Source: a virus. From it: 64,000 bases of DNA. Position numbers and translations under genes: made by a program. The stretch spans positions 1-64,000 of IMG/VR virus record IMGVR_UViG_3300034198_011161. The stretch is one strand, 5' to 3'. Each line of letters opens with the position of its first letter. Positions within the stretch are counted from its first letter, which is position 1. The notes beneath the pieces are model-generated. The model did not search any database, had not been told where the DNA came from, and saw nothing but the letters and a program-made list of their open reading frames with translations. Shown in pieces: positions 39,860 through 51,100 of the stretch.

Positions 39860-40003
39860 TTTTTGTTTCCCTTTGTATTAGTTGATCGATCTCAACGCTA
39901 TAACTCAACGGCGTTCTACTGTTAAACAGCAGTAAAATGGTTGTACCATTGGCGTCATTGTTAATGCTATAGCTGGGTTAATCAATTATTTTTCTTCTTT
40001 TCT

Positions 40004-41287
40004 TTACTTAATTGTTACAATTGCTTCTACAGTTCCCTGTTCTGCGCTTGTCTTATCTGCCAACGCACGACCAATAACGTTAAATGCAGTAGCTTCTCCT
40101 GGTTGTGCTGCTCTTGCTAATCCGTTGCCAGCTGAAACAAGACGATCGCCTTTGCGAATTGTACCAATTGTGTTAACTGGCACACGTCCAGTCATTGCAA
40201 CTGGTGGATGTGTGGCGTCTGTGCCTGCGTTGCTGTTCATCAAATATGCTGCTCTAGTACTTATCACACCAAGCACTTTATCGCTTAGTTCGGCACTGAC
40301 TTTGGTGATTTCTGCTGTACCACCTAGTTCGACCACTGTGCCAGCATCATAGATCAAGTCTGATTCAAAACGCTCTGCAACGTCAGCGTAGTTGGCATTG
40401 ATTTGATTGCCTGAAACTGTGCCGTTTGCGCCAAAAATTGTCAATGCTGTGGTTGGTGTTCCACCAACGTTGACTGAGAATGCCAAGTTACCATTTGAAG
40501 TTTGATTGGCAATAGTGGTGTTTACTCCTGATACACTCATTCGTAAATCAGAATCTACTCCCACTGACAAACCTGTGTCATTTAACACTCCCAACGTTCC
40601 TGATGTAGTATCGTTGGTAGTTGCACTTAAAAATCCTGTTGAGTCAATTCCATCCAGTAATTGTGCATCTAATGCTGTTCCTTGGAACAAATAACTGGCA
40701 CTACCGGAGCTCATGGTCATACCAGGTCGAACCTGTTGACCAGATCCCCATCCTGGAATGGCTGCCTGCGGAGTAAATGCTGCGTCTTTTGACATGATAG
40801 CAATAACAGCATCTTCAACATAGAATTTGATTACAACGTGGCTGGTGCTGGTGTTGTCAATGATGGTATCAACAATGGCACCTGTTGTGCCTGTGCCGGC
40901 AGTAAACGCCGGACCCACTAACAAAAATGTAGTACCTGTCCATACCTTTAACTGAGCGTTCACAGTGTCGTACCATAAATCGCCTGTGACGTTGGATGTA
41001 GGAGCAGTTGAACTAGCAGTAGCACTACTGATAGTTTTCCATGTTGATCCGTTCCAGGCTTTCATTACGTTTGCTCCAGAATCCCACCATAACTGTCCTT
41101 CCAACGGAGCTCCAGGGGCAGTGGTGTTGGATGAATTCTCCAACAAGTGGATAAAGTTTTCATCCAAAAACTCGCCATAACCGGCGTAGTTTTTACCCAC
41201 CAGCGTCATTGAGCTAGAAGTGTTGATAGTACCATCTGCTACTGTAGCAAATATAGTGCCATCGGTTAAGTTAATTGTATATGCCAT
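40004..41287 (-). CDS. Tail fibre/tailspike-like virion protein, 427 aa
   Basis: The N-terminal repeats LEGQLWWDSGANVMKAWNGS and VTGDLWYDTVNAQLKVWTGT are two copies of a small beta module found in phage fibres. The C-terminus YADVAERFESDLIYDAGTVV resembles the C-terminal chaperone/peptidase-type region of phage fibres that helps trimerisation. AGGACGGAGAG precedes ATG 41287. The 144 nt to the next gene contain no convincing gene; a palindrome CTGTTTAACAG is present. Confidence 0.65.
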   Translation of the reverse strand: MAYTINLTDGTIFATVADGTINTSSSMTLVGKNYAGYGEFLDENFIHLLENSSNTTAPGAPLEGQLWWDSGANVMKAWNGSTWKTISSATASSTAPTSNVTGDLWYDTVNAQLKVWTGTTFLLVGPAFTAGTGTTGAIVDTIIDNTSTSHVVIKFYVEDAVIAIMSKDAAFTPQAAIPGWGSGQQVRPGMTMSSGSASYLFQGTALDAQLLDGIDSTGFLSATTNDTTSGTLGVLNDTGLSVGVDSDLRMSVSGVNTTIANQTSNGNLAFSVNVGGTPTTALTIFGANGTVSGNQINANYADVAERFESDLIYDAGTVVELGGTAEITKVSAELSDKVLGVISTRAAYLMNSNAGTDATHPPVAMTGRVPVNTIGTIRKGDRLVSAGNGLARAAQPGEATAFNVIGRALADKTSAEQGTVEAIVTIK

Positions 41288-41312
41288 GTTGTTTTACTCT
41301 CCGTCCTATCTT

Positions 41313-41345
41313 TATTTATTCGTCAATAATATACACATATTTATG
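41313..41345 (-). promoter_or_regulatory. Two late-type promoter candidates
   Basis: On the minus strand CATAAATA (41345-41338) and AATAAATA (41320-41313) precede the fibre gene at 41287. They resemble TATAAATA late promoters. Similar CTAAATAA occurs at 42100-42093, ahead of the next two genes. Confidence 0.35.
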
Positions 41346-41946
41346 CGGCGCTGAGATTTGTCAACGTTTGGATACGCAATGTATAATCAATCTGTATCTG
41401 TCTGTTCAAGCTCTTTTGCACTGGGTGAAAAATCACATGTGTGATCAAACGCAAATCTGTGGCTGATCCGTTCCAGGTTTTTAGACCTAACTCGTCAAAT
41501 ACAAATTCACCATTGAAATTGGTACTGTTGTCAAATGCTTGTTGTCCTACAGGCTCGCCATAATCCAACAAACATTGAACTAAAATATCAGTATAAACCT
41601 TGCCAGTGGTGTGTAACACTGTCATTTTGTTGTTGGCAGGATCAGTGTTGGCAGCTGAGTTATCGTCAACTACTTTGGTATAAGTTTCGTTGTACAAGTC
41701 AGCATTTTGACCTGTGGTATTTGGGGGCAAGTATGTAATAACTCCAGTTGGGTCCACACTTGAGCCACCATTGCCAAACGCCATCAAGTAAATATAGCCT
41801 AGATTTCTATCACTCAATGTTTGTGCCATTGCAATACTGATATTCTCATAATGAATAGCATTCTTTTTGTCTACCAATACTTCGCCTGTCTCAGGATTGA
41901 AAATTTTAACAAATCCTTCAATTTTGGCCAACCCGGGTTGAATCAT
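41341..41946 (-). CDS. Virion-associated protein, 201 aa
   Basis: The N-terminus KIEGFVKIFNPETGEVLVDK, then NAIHYENIS, and FVFDELGLKTWNG suggest a tail or baseplate protein of the kind encoded near fibres in T4-like marine phages. Its first 30 residues are repeated in the 48-residue protein encoded immediately upstream. ATG 41946 overlaps that gene's stop (ATGA). Confidence 0.55.
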   Translation of the reverse strand: MIQPGLAKIEGFVKIFNPETGEVLVDKKNAIHYENISIAMAQTLSDRNLGYIYLMAFGNGGSSVDPTGVITYLPPNTTGQNADLYNETYTKVVDDNSAANTDPANNKMTVLHTTGKVYTDILVQCLLDYGEPVGQQAFDNSTNFNGEFVFDELGLKTWNGSATDLRLITHVIFHPVQKSLNRQIQIDYTLRIQTLTNLSAA

Positions 41947-42089
41947 GCTCGTTTCTCCACAAATACTTCTTTGGTCTCTGGATCAAAAATACGCACAAAG
42001 CCTTCAACTGATATAGATCCTGTATCGTTGGGTTTTTTTGGAGCTGGCTGTTGAACAACCGGCGGATTTTGTGTGGTATTTTGCGTCAT
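41943..42089 (-). CDS. 48-residue paralogue of the next protein's N-terminus
   Basis: ATG 42089 starts a short frame in the gap after the giant tail gene. After a Pro/Gln-rich arm (PPVVQQPAPKKP) it has SVEGFVRIFDPETKEVFVEK, aligning with EGFVKIFNPETGEVLVDK of the next gene. The stop overlaps that gene's ATG. It may be a free-standing copy of a docking domain or a truncated duplicate. A CTAAATAA box lies just upstream. Confidence 0.6.
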   Translation of the reverse strand: MTQNTTQNPPVVQQPAPKKPNDTGSISVEGFVRIFDPETKEVFVEKRA

Positions 42090-42106
42090 GATTTATTTAG
42101 CTGGAT

Positions 42107-45100
42107 TTACAGCCCCCTTAAGAACCTTGCGGCCTGTGTGTCAGTATCCTGCAATGCTACACCATTGCTTGGAGTACCTGCTCCAGGAGCATACCAAGTT
42201 ACACCACGGCGTACCAAAATAGTAACTTCGTAGCCGTTGATTGGCGCCGAATCAAACTCAATTTGCACCGGTCCGCTACCAATAATTGTATATCCGGCAG
42301 TTTGACGAATGCCCCCTACATATACTTCAACTGCTTCGTCAATTGTGGTGCTGTCTTCGCTGTCAACGTTGACATCAGTTGCTACAAATAATGTGGTAAC
42401 TCCATTGCCCATAAATGAATTGCTGTCAATATAATTTTGGAAAGATTCTGGCATCAAATTACCACGACCTAAATTATAAACAACAGCATCTACAGCATGA
42501 TCTGCAATGGCAGTACCGGCAGTTCCTCTCAATAGACTACTAACAGTGTTGTTTGCTGTATTACGTTCGCGGTACATGATACGCTCTCCGTTGACTGTCA
42601 GCAATCCCCAGATGTTGTTAGACAATTCAGGCTGATCAAGTGCACCTGCATCAACAACATATACTATGTCGTCACTGGCACTCAATGCTTGAGATAGTTG
42701 TGTAGTAGTTTCTGGAGTTATACGATACACAGCTTGAACTCCGCGCATGTCTTGGAAAATGCGGAATGCCATGGCCGAAGGAACCACACTGTCTGTGAAT
42801 TCTGTGATCATCAACACGGTAGTAGAGTCTATCACGCCAGATGATAATACTAATTCTTCGCCCGAAATAGTAAAGTCTTGTCCGTAGTACAAACGGCGGC
42901 CGCCGCCTGTGTTATTGATATTGATTGTGACCCAAAGTCTTGCAGGATCAATTATTTCTCGTCCAAGTTGTATATTGTTGACCGTTACAGTTGCACCTGC
43001 TGAATAATCAAAACTGCCCGGAGTATCAGATACTGTAGCACGATCAAAATCAGTGTCGTCGTAGCCCTCTGACACAGTTATGCCAGTGGTCACTGGACCA
43101 ACATACACCTGTGTGAGAATATTTTGTTGACGTGTGTCGTTCCATGTAGTAACTGAAATAATGTCTCCATTGTTTGGAACAAGACCACGTGTTGGATCAA
43201 ATACCAGTTGTCCACTGTTGATCCTACACTGAGTATTTGTAGTTACTGCAATCAAGATTCGATCTCCAATTGCTGGTGTAGTTGCAAATAGAACTTCGCG
43301 CTGTGTAATGCCGTCCCACGGCTCTACACTAAAGTCAACTCCAAGTGTTTGAGGGATGTCATTGACATAGACCAACACTTCATTGTCGGCAATTATTGCC
43401 TGACTGAATCCTAGACGGGTTGGAATCAAATAGGCTGTACTTCCATCACCAATGTATTCAGCGCCCCCTGCGGTTCTAGCACGACTACCGTTTACACTAA
43501 CAATCATGTTGGCAGGATTAGTGTACTCAAGACTGTTGGTTAAATTGTATGTATATACACCGGTTGTTCCAGTGATATATTGCGTTACTGGAGAACTCCA
43601 ACTGTAATTAACTGTGGTTCCGTTGATAGTTGTTGGCCCAATCACATACAATGCAATATAATCAGTTGTGGTGTAAGTGTCAAGGAAAGTAATAGTTGTG
43701 GTATTGTTAGCACTGGCCACATAACTATAATTCTCTGTTGAATCATTTAACTCAATCGGAAGATAAACACCGTTGACAAACAATACCAATTCTTGAATTT
43801 GATTATATTGAACATTGATAGTTAGACTATTGCCTACTTCAGCACCATTATACGAAGCTTGCAACAACTGATTTCCGCCACCTACTCCGTACGCTGTTCC
43901 AATCAAGATGTCATCAACATTACACCCAGATAACACGGTCAATGTTTGAGTTCCCCAATTAACTGTGAAGTTAAGTCCGGGAATTAAATCAATTCCAGTT
44001 GTTTGGTTGACCAGCGAAACAGTGACCAATGCTGGCACAAAGTTAAACCAGTTGCTAAAGCTATACACCTGTGGCAGTTGTTCAACTATAAATCCTTGAG
44101 AATATTCGGCAAATCCGTGTCCGTTTACTGCCCAGTCACTGCCCGGACGTGTGTACACACGCATGTCCAATGTGTCAAACTCACTGCCTGGAATCAATTC
44201 TTCTGGTGCGTGACTTGAATAGGTATCAATATATGCGCCACCATCAACGTTGACATCTGTGGCTCTTGTGCCAAGGAAAGGATCAAGATACGGACTTTCA
44301 TAGATGGCATCCAAGATAGCAGGATCATATGTTGGTCGTCCTTCTGGACCAAAACTAATATTGTCAAACGGATTGATGTCAAAGTTGCCCACATCGTATC
44401 CTGTGTTCTGACTAAACAATGGCCCAAATACCTGCACTCCCGGATAGTCCAACCCATCAATTAGCAATGGAAGATCTAGTCCAATTTCATTGGGTCCAGG
44501 AGTGTAGTAGCCTTGTGTACGATCAACTCCGCTAAGTGTTCCTGGGTTGACCAACAACCAATTTTCTGGATCAAAGGTTGCACTCTGTACTCCAGAGCTG
44601 TCACCGCTGTCTGCTTGCCATACCTCATTGTTGTATCTAACCTGTGTACCGTTGTCATAGTTTACGTTGGCTTCCCAATCAACAATGGTACTTGTGTACT
44701 GATATCTATCGTATTTGATTGTGGTTTTGATAGATCTAACCAACTCGTTGCCCATCACGGCCACAGCTCTTGCTCCAACACCATTGCCACCAACAAAGGT
44801 TATCACTGCGTCAGTTGAATATCCCACACCCGGATTAACAATGTTGATGCCTATAACTTCACCAGCAGTGTTGATTATTGCTGTCATTTCAGCCGGAGTG
44901 ATAGCTGTGCCAGTCACTATTACCTGTGGTTCTACAGTGTAACCTGCGCCGCCATCGACCACGGTTGTATCTTGTACACTCAATAGATAATTGTTGTACC
45001 ATTCACTCCATGGATTCTCTGTCCATATTTGCGCATCTGCCGCAGTATCGCTGTTGGCATTTGGTGTTCCAGTTCCTATGGCTGTACTCTGTGTGTATGG

Positions 45101-48100
45101 TAACAATATTGGACTTATATACTGAGGTATCAACAGATTGATGTTGTAGTACGCCGGACAATCAAAGTCAGTCATCATGCCAGAGTAGATATCTTGACCA
45201 TTATATGCTAAATTAAACTCTCGCACCTGTACATGATAAGGTTTAACTTCCTGAAGATAATCTAGCACAAACTCTTGATTGTCTTGTCTGTATATCTGGA
45301 AAGGAATCAGCTCACGAATTCTGTGTTCAACGTCGATCAAACTGGTTTTTATTAACCACTCCGGTGCTTGTTGCTCACTCAATATAAAATTAAACATCAA
45401 GATCAACAATCTGTTACGTTCAATAGCTAGTTCATCAATGAACAATTCTTCGTTGATTGCTTGAATAATCTTACGTGTTTCGGTCACTGGTTCAGAATCA
45501 AAATACTGAGCATCAAATACTTCAACATCAAAACCAAAGAGACCCACAGCATAATTCCAGAGTTCTTCACGGAATTGAATGGTTCCGTCTTGTAATCCAA
45601 CACGATCCCATCCTATGTCTGTGCGTAAATATATTTCAAATTTGCCTTGAGCGTTTGCTGTAACTTTCACACTGGCACCCACAGATACTGTCACAGTTGC
45701 CAATGATGCATAATTAAGAACTTCTGCCACTGGAATTATACCAGAATTGTAGCCAGGTTGATACCAGTCAATATAATACCAGTACTTGCGTGTATCGTAC
45801 GTTTGGACACGACTGAGTTGTGTAACGTTTGGGCTACCTAACAATGTAGAACCGGCAATCACTGTGTAGATTGTCCACAAGCCGTTGTTGGTACTGTCGC
45901 TGACAATTAGATATTTGTAACCTAATGGAACTTCTTGAAGATCCTGATAGCCAAGTTGTTCAATATTAGCCAGACGCATGTTCCATTCACCAGAGGCCAC
46001 TGTTGGTTCTGGCTCTTGACTGTTCAACAGTGTGAATTTTCTTGTTTCTACTATTGGGTAATTTTTTAACGTTGCGTTGGCACGCACAAGATAGTTTTCA
46101 AGTGCAGAGAAGCGGTCTACAAACATGCTTTGACGTGGACGGAACTGAACACCATATTGCTCTGGAGGACTCAATGTAGCATCCGGAACCCGAGCTCCTG
46201 TGGTATTGACTCCGCAAAAACTGTCTTGAAGTTTACGATACAATCCATCACTCAAAAAGCTGTCGGGACGATCTTGAGCAATCAACTCAAACTCTGTGTG
46301 AATATTATTCTCAGTGAATTCGCGATCGTACTCAACGTGCAATATTGTATCTTGAGCTGAGATAAACTCAAGCCCGTTGTAAATTGCCACAGTACTGGCA
46401 TTTATTGCAGCAATGTACGGAATTCCGCTGCTTCTTGGGCTTTCAATATAACGAGCAATTCCGGTGGTACTCAATGTTTTTCCAGCACTAGTATTGATGG
46501 TATTGATTCCTGTGACCCAGAAATAGTATTGTGTGCCAAACGTGCCTTGTGGAGTTAATCTGCTGGTTACTACATAACTAGTTGTGTCTAACGGTGTTCC
46601 TGGTCCGGTGTATGTCGCCGGAGGTACTGAACTTTCAATCCACTGATAGATATCTATACTTGATCCTGGGAATAACTGATTCCACCGTCGGCTTGCATAC
46701 ACAATATCATCTTGATTGGGATCGATAAATCTTGCACGGTCAATGTTCCACCAAATTTCACCCACGTGACTTTCGGCCCAGAAATTGCCATTGTTGTTAA
46801 TTGTACCAACATTATACTTGGCAGGATCAGCTACACTGATGTAGTTGATGTTTTGACGAGCAGCGCCCAATATCTTTCCCTGCAATGGATCAATAAAATC
46901 AAAAAACTGAGTTTGACTTGACTGTAGTTTGTTGTACATATAAACAGAGTTCAACAAATAAACGTCAACCACTGGTTGTTGTTGATGAATCACTGTCCAA
47001 GCACGTTTACGATCAATGTTGTTGAACACTCCTACTCGTCCATAATTCAACTCACTCAATGTACTGTCACCAAGATCGCTGCCCGGGCTACCAATTAATA
47101 ATCTACCAGTAGTATAGTTTACTGCTGTGCCCCATTGATCCAGAGCCGACACACTGTTATCATATACCTGTTGTCCAAACACAAATTGACCCGGATTAGA
47201 CACTGAATCAGTTGAGCTAGGCAAATAATCAAATGTGTACACCACACCGCTCTGTATTATGGTAGAACTAAACAGAGTGCTGTTGTCGTCAAAGTAAGTT
47301 GAACCGCCATCAAATGTCACAGGCTCATACAAATTGCCGCCTGGGGCTCCGACGACCAAATTGTCTGCTTCGCTGTCAATAAACACAGAACTGCCAAAAG
47401 CAGCACTAGGCACTGGATTAGGACTTGTAATGGTTTGCGTGTATGCATAAACGTCAAATCCGAGATTGGCAAATGCTGTGCCGGATGTGCCTGGCAACAC
47501 TGTTAATCGATTGAGTTCGTCTGCAGCTTCAATGTTGACAACACTAATAGTCAACAGTCCATTGGTAGAAGATGCTGTGATGTTTGGAATCGCAGCTGAT
47601 ACTATGTCATTGGCCAACACATCTGTCCAACTTGCAGATAACCAATAACTGGCATCCAAAATGTTTGTTCCTATTGGCACTGCTCTAAGTGCTTTGTAAA
47701 TTGTTGCTCCGTTGATTACCAAATCATCTTTGTTCCAGGCAAGATTTATGTTCCACGAGTCAGGAGTTGACACTGTCACAGGCGTATTTTGTATACGTAT
47801 GGTTTGCCCAGGAACTAATGTTGGATACGCAGACATAGATGGAGATGTTATTACTCCATAAATTCTTGCTTGATTGACTCTACGATCAACGCTGCCTGCT
47901 TCTGGTAATACTGTGCCATCCTGAGGGGCACCGATGTACACGCTGCAATTGTTGGGACACACGTCTACAGTTTGACCAAAGTTTGAGGCCTGGAAAGGAG
48001 CATCAGCAGAGAAGTTCTGTATTGAGTTGAATATGTTGCTTTCAAATTCCAAAATATCTCCAACATTCAACTCAACATTGCTTTCCAACACTACGTTGGA

Positions 48101-51100
48101 CCCAACCACTGTGAATTGTCCATTGATAAATTGATCGGCATTGGTCAAGAATGTGTTGTTTAACAACACACTGACCGGAGCCTGGAATCCTGATGGCAAT
48201 GTATAGGTTGTGATATCCGAATCAGAAACAATCACACGAGTCACACTACGATCAACGGTGTAAACACTGCCGGCATCGCTGATGGTATCTACAGTATCGT
48301 TGGGACAACCGATGACAATTTGACGACCGTCTGTGGTTGTGGCAACACTTTGTCCAAATCTTGCATCTGATGCTAGACCAGCAACAGTGATGGTTTCCAC
48401 TGGTGAGAAATAAGTTTTTGCATTTGCAACAATAGCGGCTTGGTTTATAGGCGCGGTTATAAATGTAATGCTTCCGCTGGCCCATGTATAATCAATGTAA
48501 GGACGTTGTAGAGCGCCATTGACAGTTACAGAGAATGAAAAATAATCATTGTTATCCACAGTGTACAAGTAATTTTCTAAATTAAAATTAGTGGTACTTC
48601 CATTGCCAGTATAGCTTTGCGCTGTTTTACGAATAATTAAAAGTATTTGTCCAGCAAGTGGAGTGTTATCCAATGCAATATTAGTTCCTGATACAGTGTA
48701 GTCGACTCCTAATGTTAATAGTTGATTGTTTAAAATCACATTGAGTTGTAAATTGTTATCAATTACAATTGAATCACTGTAATTATACAAAAAAGAAATT
48801 CCGTCCGTAATGTATTTTACTGATTGGTCTTCAGTGTCAACTCTGCCAAATGCATATACTTTGTTCTCGGCTGGCGCACCAATATACATCCACCGCTCAT
48901 CGCGGCTGATTGTTACCGAATAACCAAATTCAGATACATCATTGTAGTCGCCAAATGGTGCAACAAGCAATTGTCGTTGTTCAAAGGCATTGGTAGTTGC
49001 ACCGCGATAAACAACTCCAGCGTAACCTGTTTGACTGTTTGATTCGCTGGCTCCAATAACACACCACTCTTGGTTGCCAATATCAACTGCGTTACCATAG
49101 CCAGCTGTGGCTGTAGCACCTAAAAGCAACAAGGAACTTTGGGCGTATTGATTGTCGCTGTCTCGTAGATACGGATAGACAGCGCCAGTTGAGCTGTATG
49201 CTGGTGCTCCAACTAACGCAATAATGTTGTTGATACCTTGTGCAATACTGGCACCATAGCGAGTATTAGCAACCAACGCATTGGGGGTCATTTCAAAGTG
49301 AGCAGTAAACGGTGCCTGTTTTTCAATTACTTCCCAAAGTCCAGAACCGTTGTTGTCAACCCAAGCTCTTGCCCCGGGCAATAAAGAATCAACATATGGC
49401 AAGTCAATAACATCGCTGGCCTGAGTCACACGCATTGTTTGTAAATTATATGCAATGCCCTGAAGTGCAATGTTTGACAATCCAGTCAGCACAGTAACTG
49501 GTAATTGAATTACAATTTCTGTTGCTCCTGGCACTGCCAGCACACGATACACATTGTTGATTTGGTCATTGACATATCGTATGATAATAATACTGTCAAC
49601 ACTCAGCCCGTGTGGTTGACTGAATGTCACTGTGCTTGTGGTATCAAGATTTGAAGAAATATTTAAAATTCTTCCAGGAACTCCTGAGCATCTGTAGATA
49701 TTCCAATCATAACTGTTGCTCTTGGCTGCCCAGATTGTGGTACCCACACCCACAGTGTCTAACACAGCCGGAGAAATTCCTAAATCACCCAGCAATGAGA
49801 ACACTGTAACGTCTACATCATCAATGTTTACATAGCCGGCAGTGGGCAATGCTGCATCTTGTACAGATGTAGTTGTGGTTGGCAATATGTTGACGGAAGT
49901 AAGTTTGTAACTTTCTCTCCAAATATTGTCAAGTAATACTGTTTGATCAGCTTGGCTAGTTTGTTGAGGTTCAATCACTTGAATCAACGCTGGATCTGAT
50001 TCCAACAATGCTTCATTTAATTGCAACTCAAAGAAACTTCTATTGGCATTGGCTCCATATGCAGAACGTTGAATGGCCCAATTTTCAAATATATCATATT
50101 CAGCAACTTCTTTTTGAAGATTTGCATTGCCCAACAAACGCACACTTCTGATGGTACCTTTGTCTTTGAGGAATTGCTGGTACACATTGACCTGACTGAC
50201 ATCATCAAGATTCAGGGCAGTCATATATTGTCTTGGACGGAATCCAATTAATCCGTAGCTCAGTAAGTCTTGATCACTTTCAAGGTTTGCTGTGACAGTG
50301 TTATAACTGTTGGCCAACTGATTGGCTTTGTTGGGAATGTTTTCCAACAATCCGTTTTGAATCTTTGTGTAGTCACTCTTGACCCAATTGCTGTATTGGA
50401 ACTCTACACTGGGTTGAACAATTGTCTGTGCTGACCAATAGTTGGTTTTATAGAGAACAATTTCTCCCTTGGCATACTTGCGATTTGGTTCCCAATTTTT
50501 AACGCTAGCACGGTTGTTAAGTATAAATCCTTGTGCATCCAATTGACCAGTCCAGTCTGCGCTAACAGCAGCAGAAACATTAACACGACCTTGACGAGCA
50601 CCAGTGGCCGGATCATAAATCAAATCATTGAAGATACTGACATTGTCCAGTACTACCATACTTTCGTAACTGGTATACTTAAGATCAATGTATGATATTG
50701 TTTGGTTGCTCAAACTTGAAATTTTAAATACGTTCTCAAAACGATCTACCACTAGATCTCTAACTGGCAATGTGGTTCTATTTTGATCTAAAATAAGATT
50801 TTCTGGTGTTTGTGCAATCACACTGTCAACAATGGCCTGCTCCTTGAATGCAGTCAATGAAGTTGCTGTGGGATTGAGATTGATAACGCTGCCAGTCTGC
50901 CAGCCTTGATTAGCCCAGTACAAAAACTCTTGGGCCATTTGATTCCAGTTCAAAGTACGACCGTTTTCTCTACTATCAAATATTAATCCTTGACTTTCCA
51001 GCAATGCTCCATAGCTCAACAAAAAGTCGGCCACAACGGTCTGATTTGCAAATACGTATCCATAGGGCACCTGCACAACATCTTTTGTGTATTCGTTTGG

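Noticed and set aside
39860-40003. 17-codon frame and palindrome between two fibre genes
   Set aside because: The frame is very short, without a ribosome site or homologue that I recognise; no gene is called.
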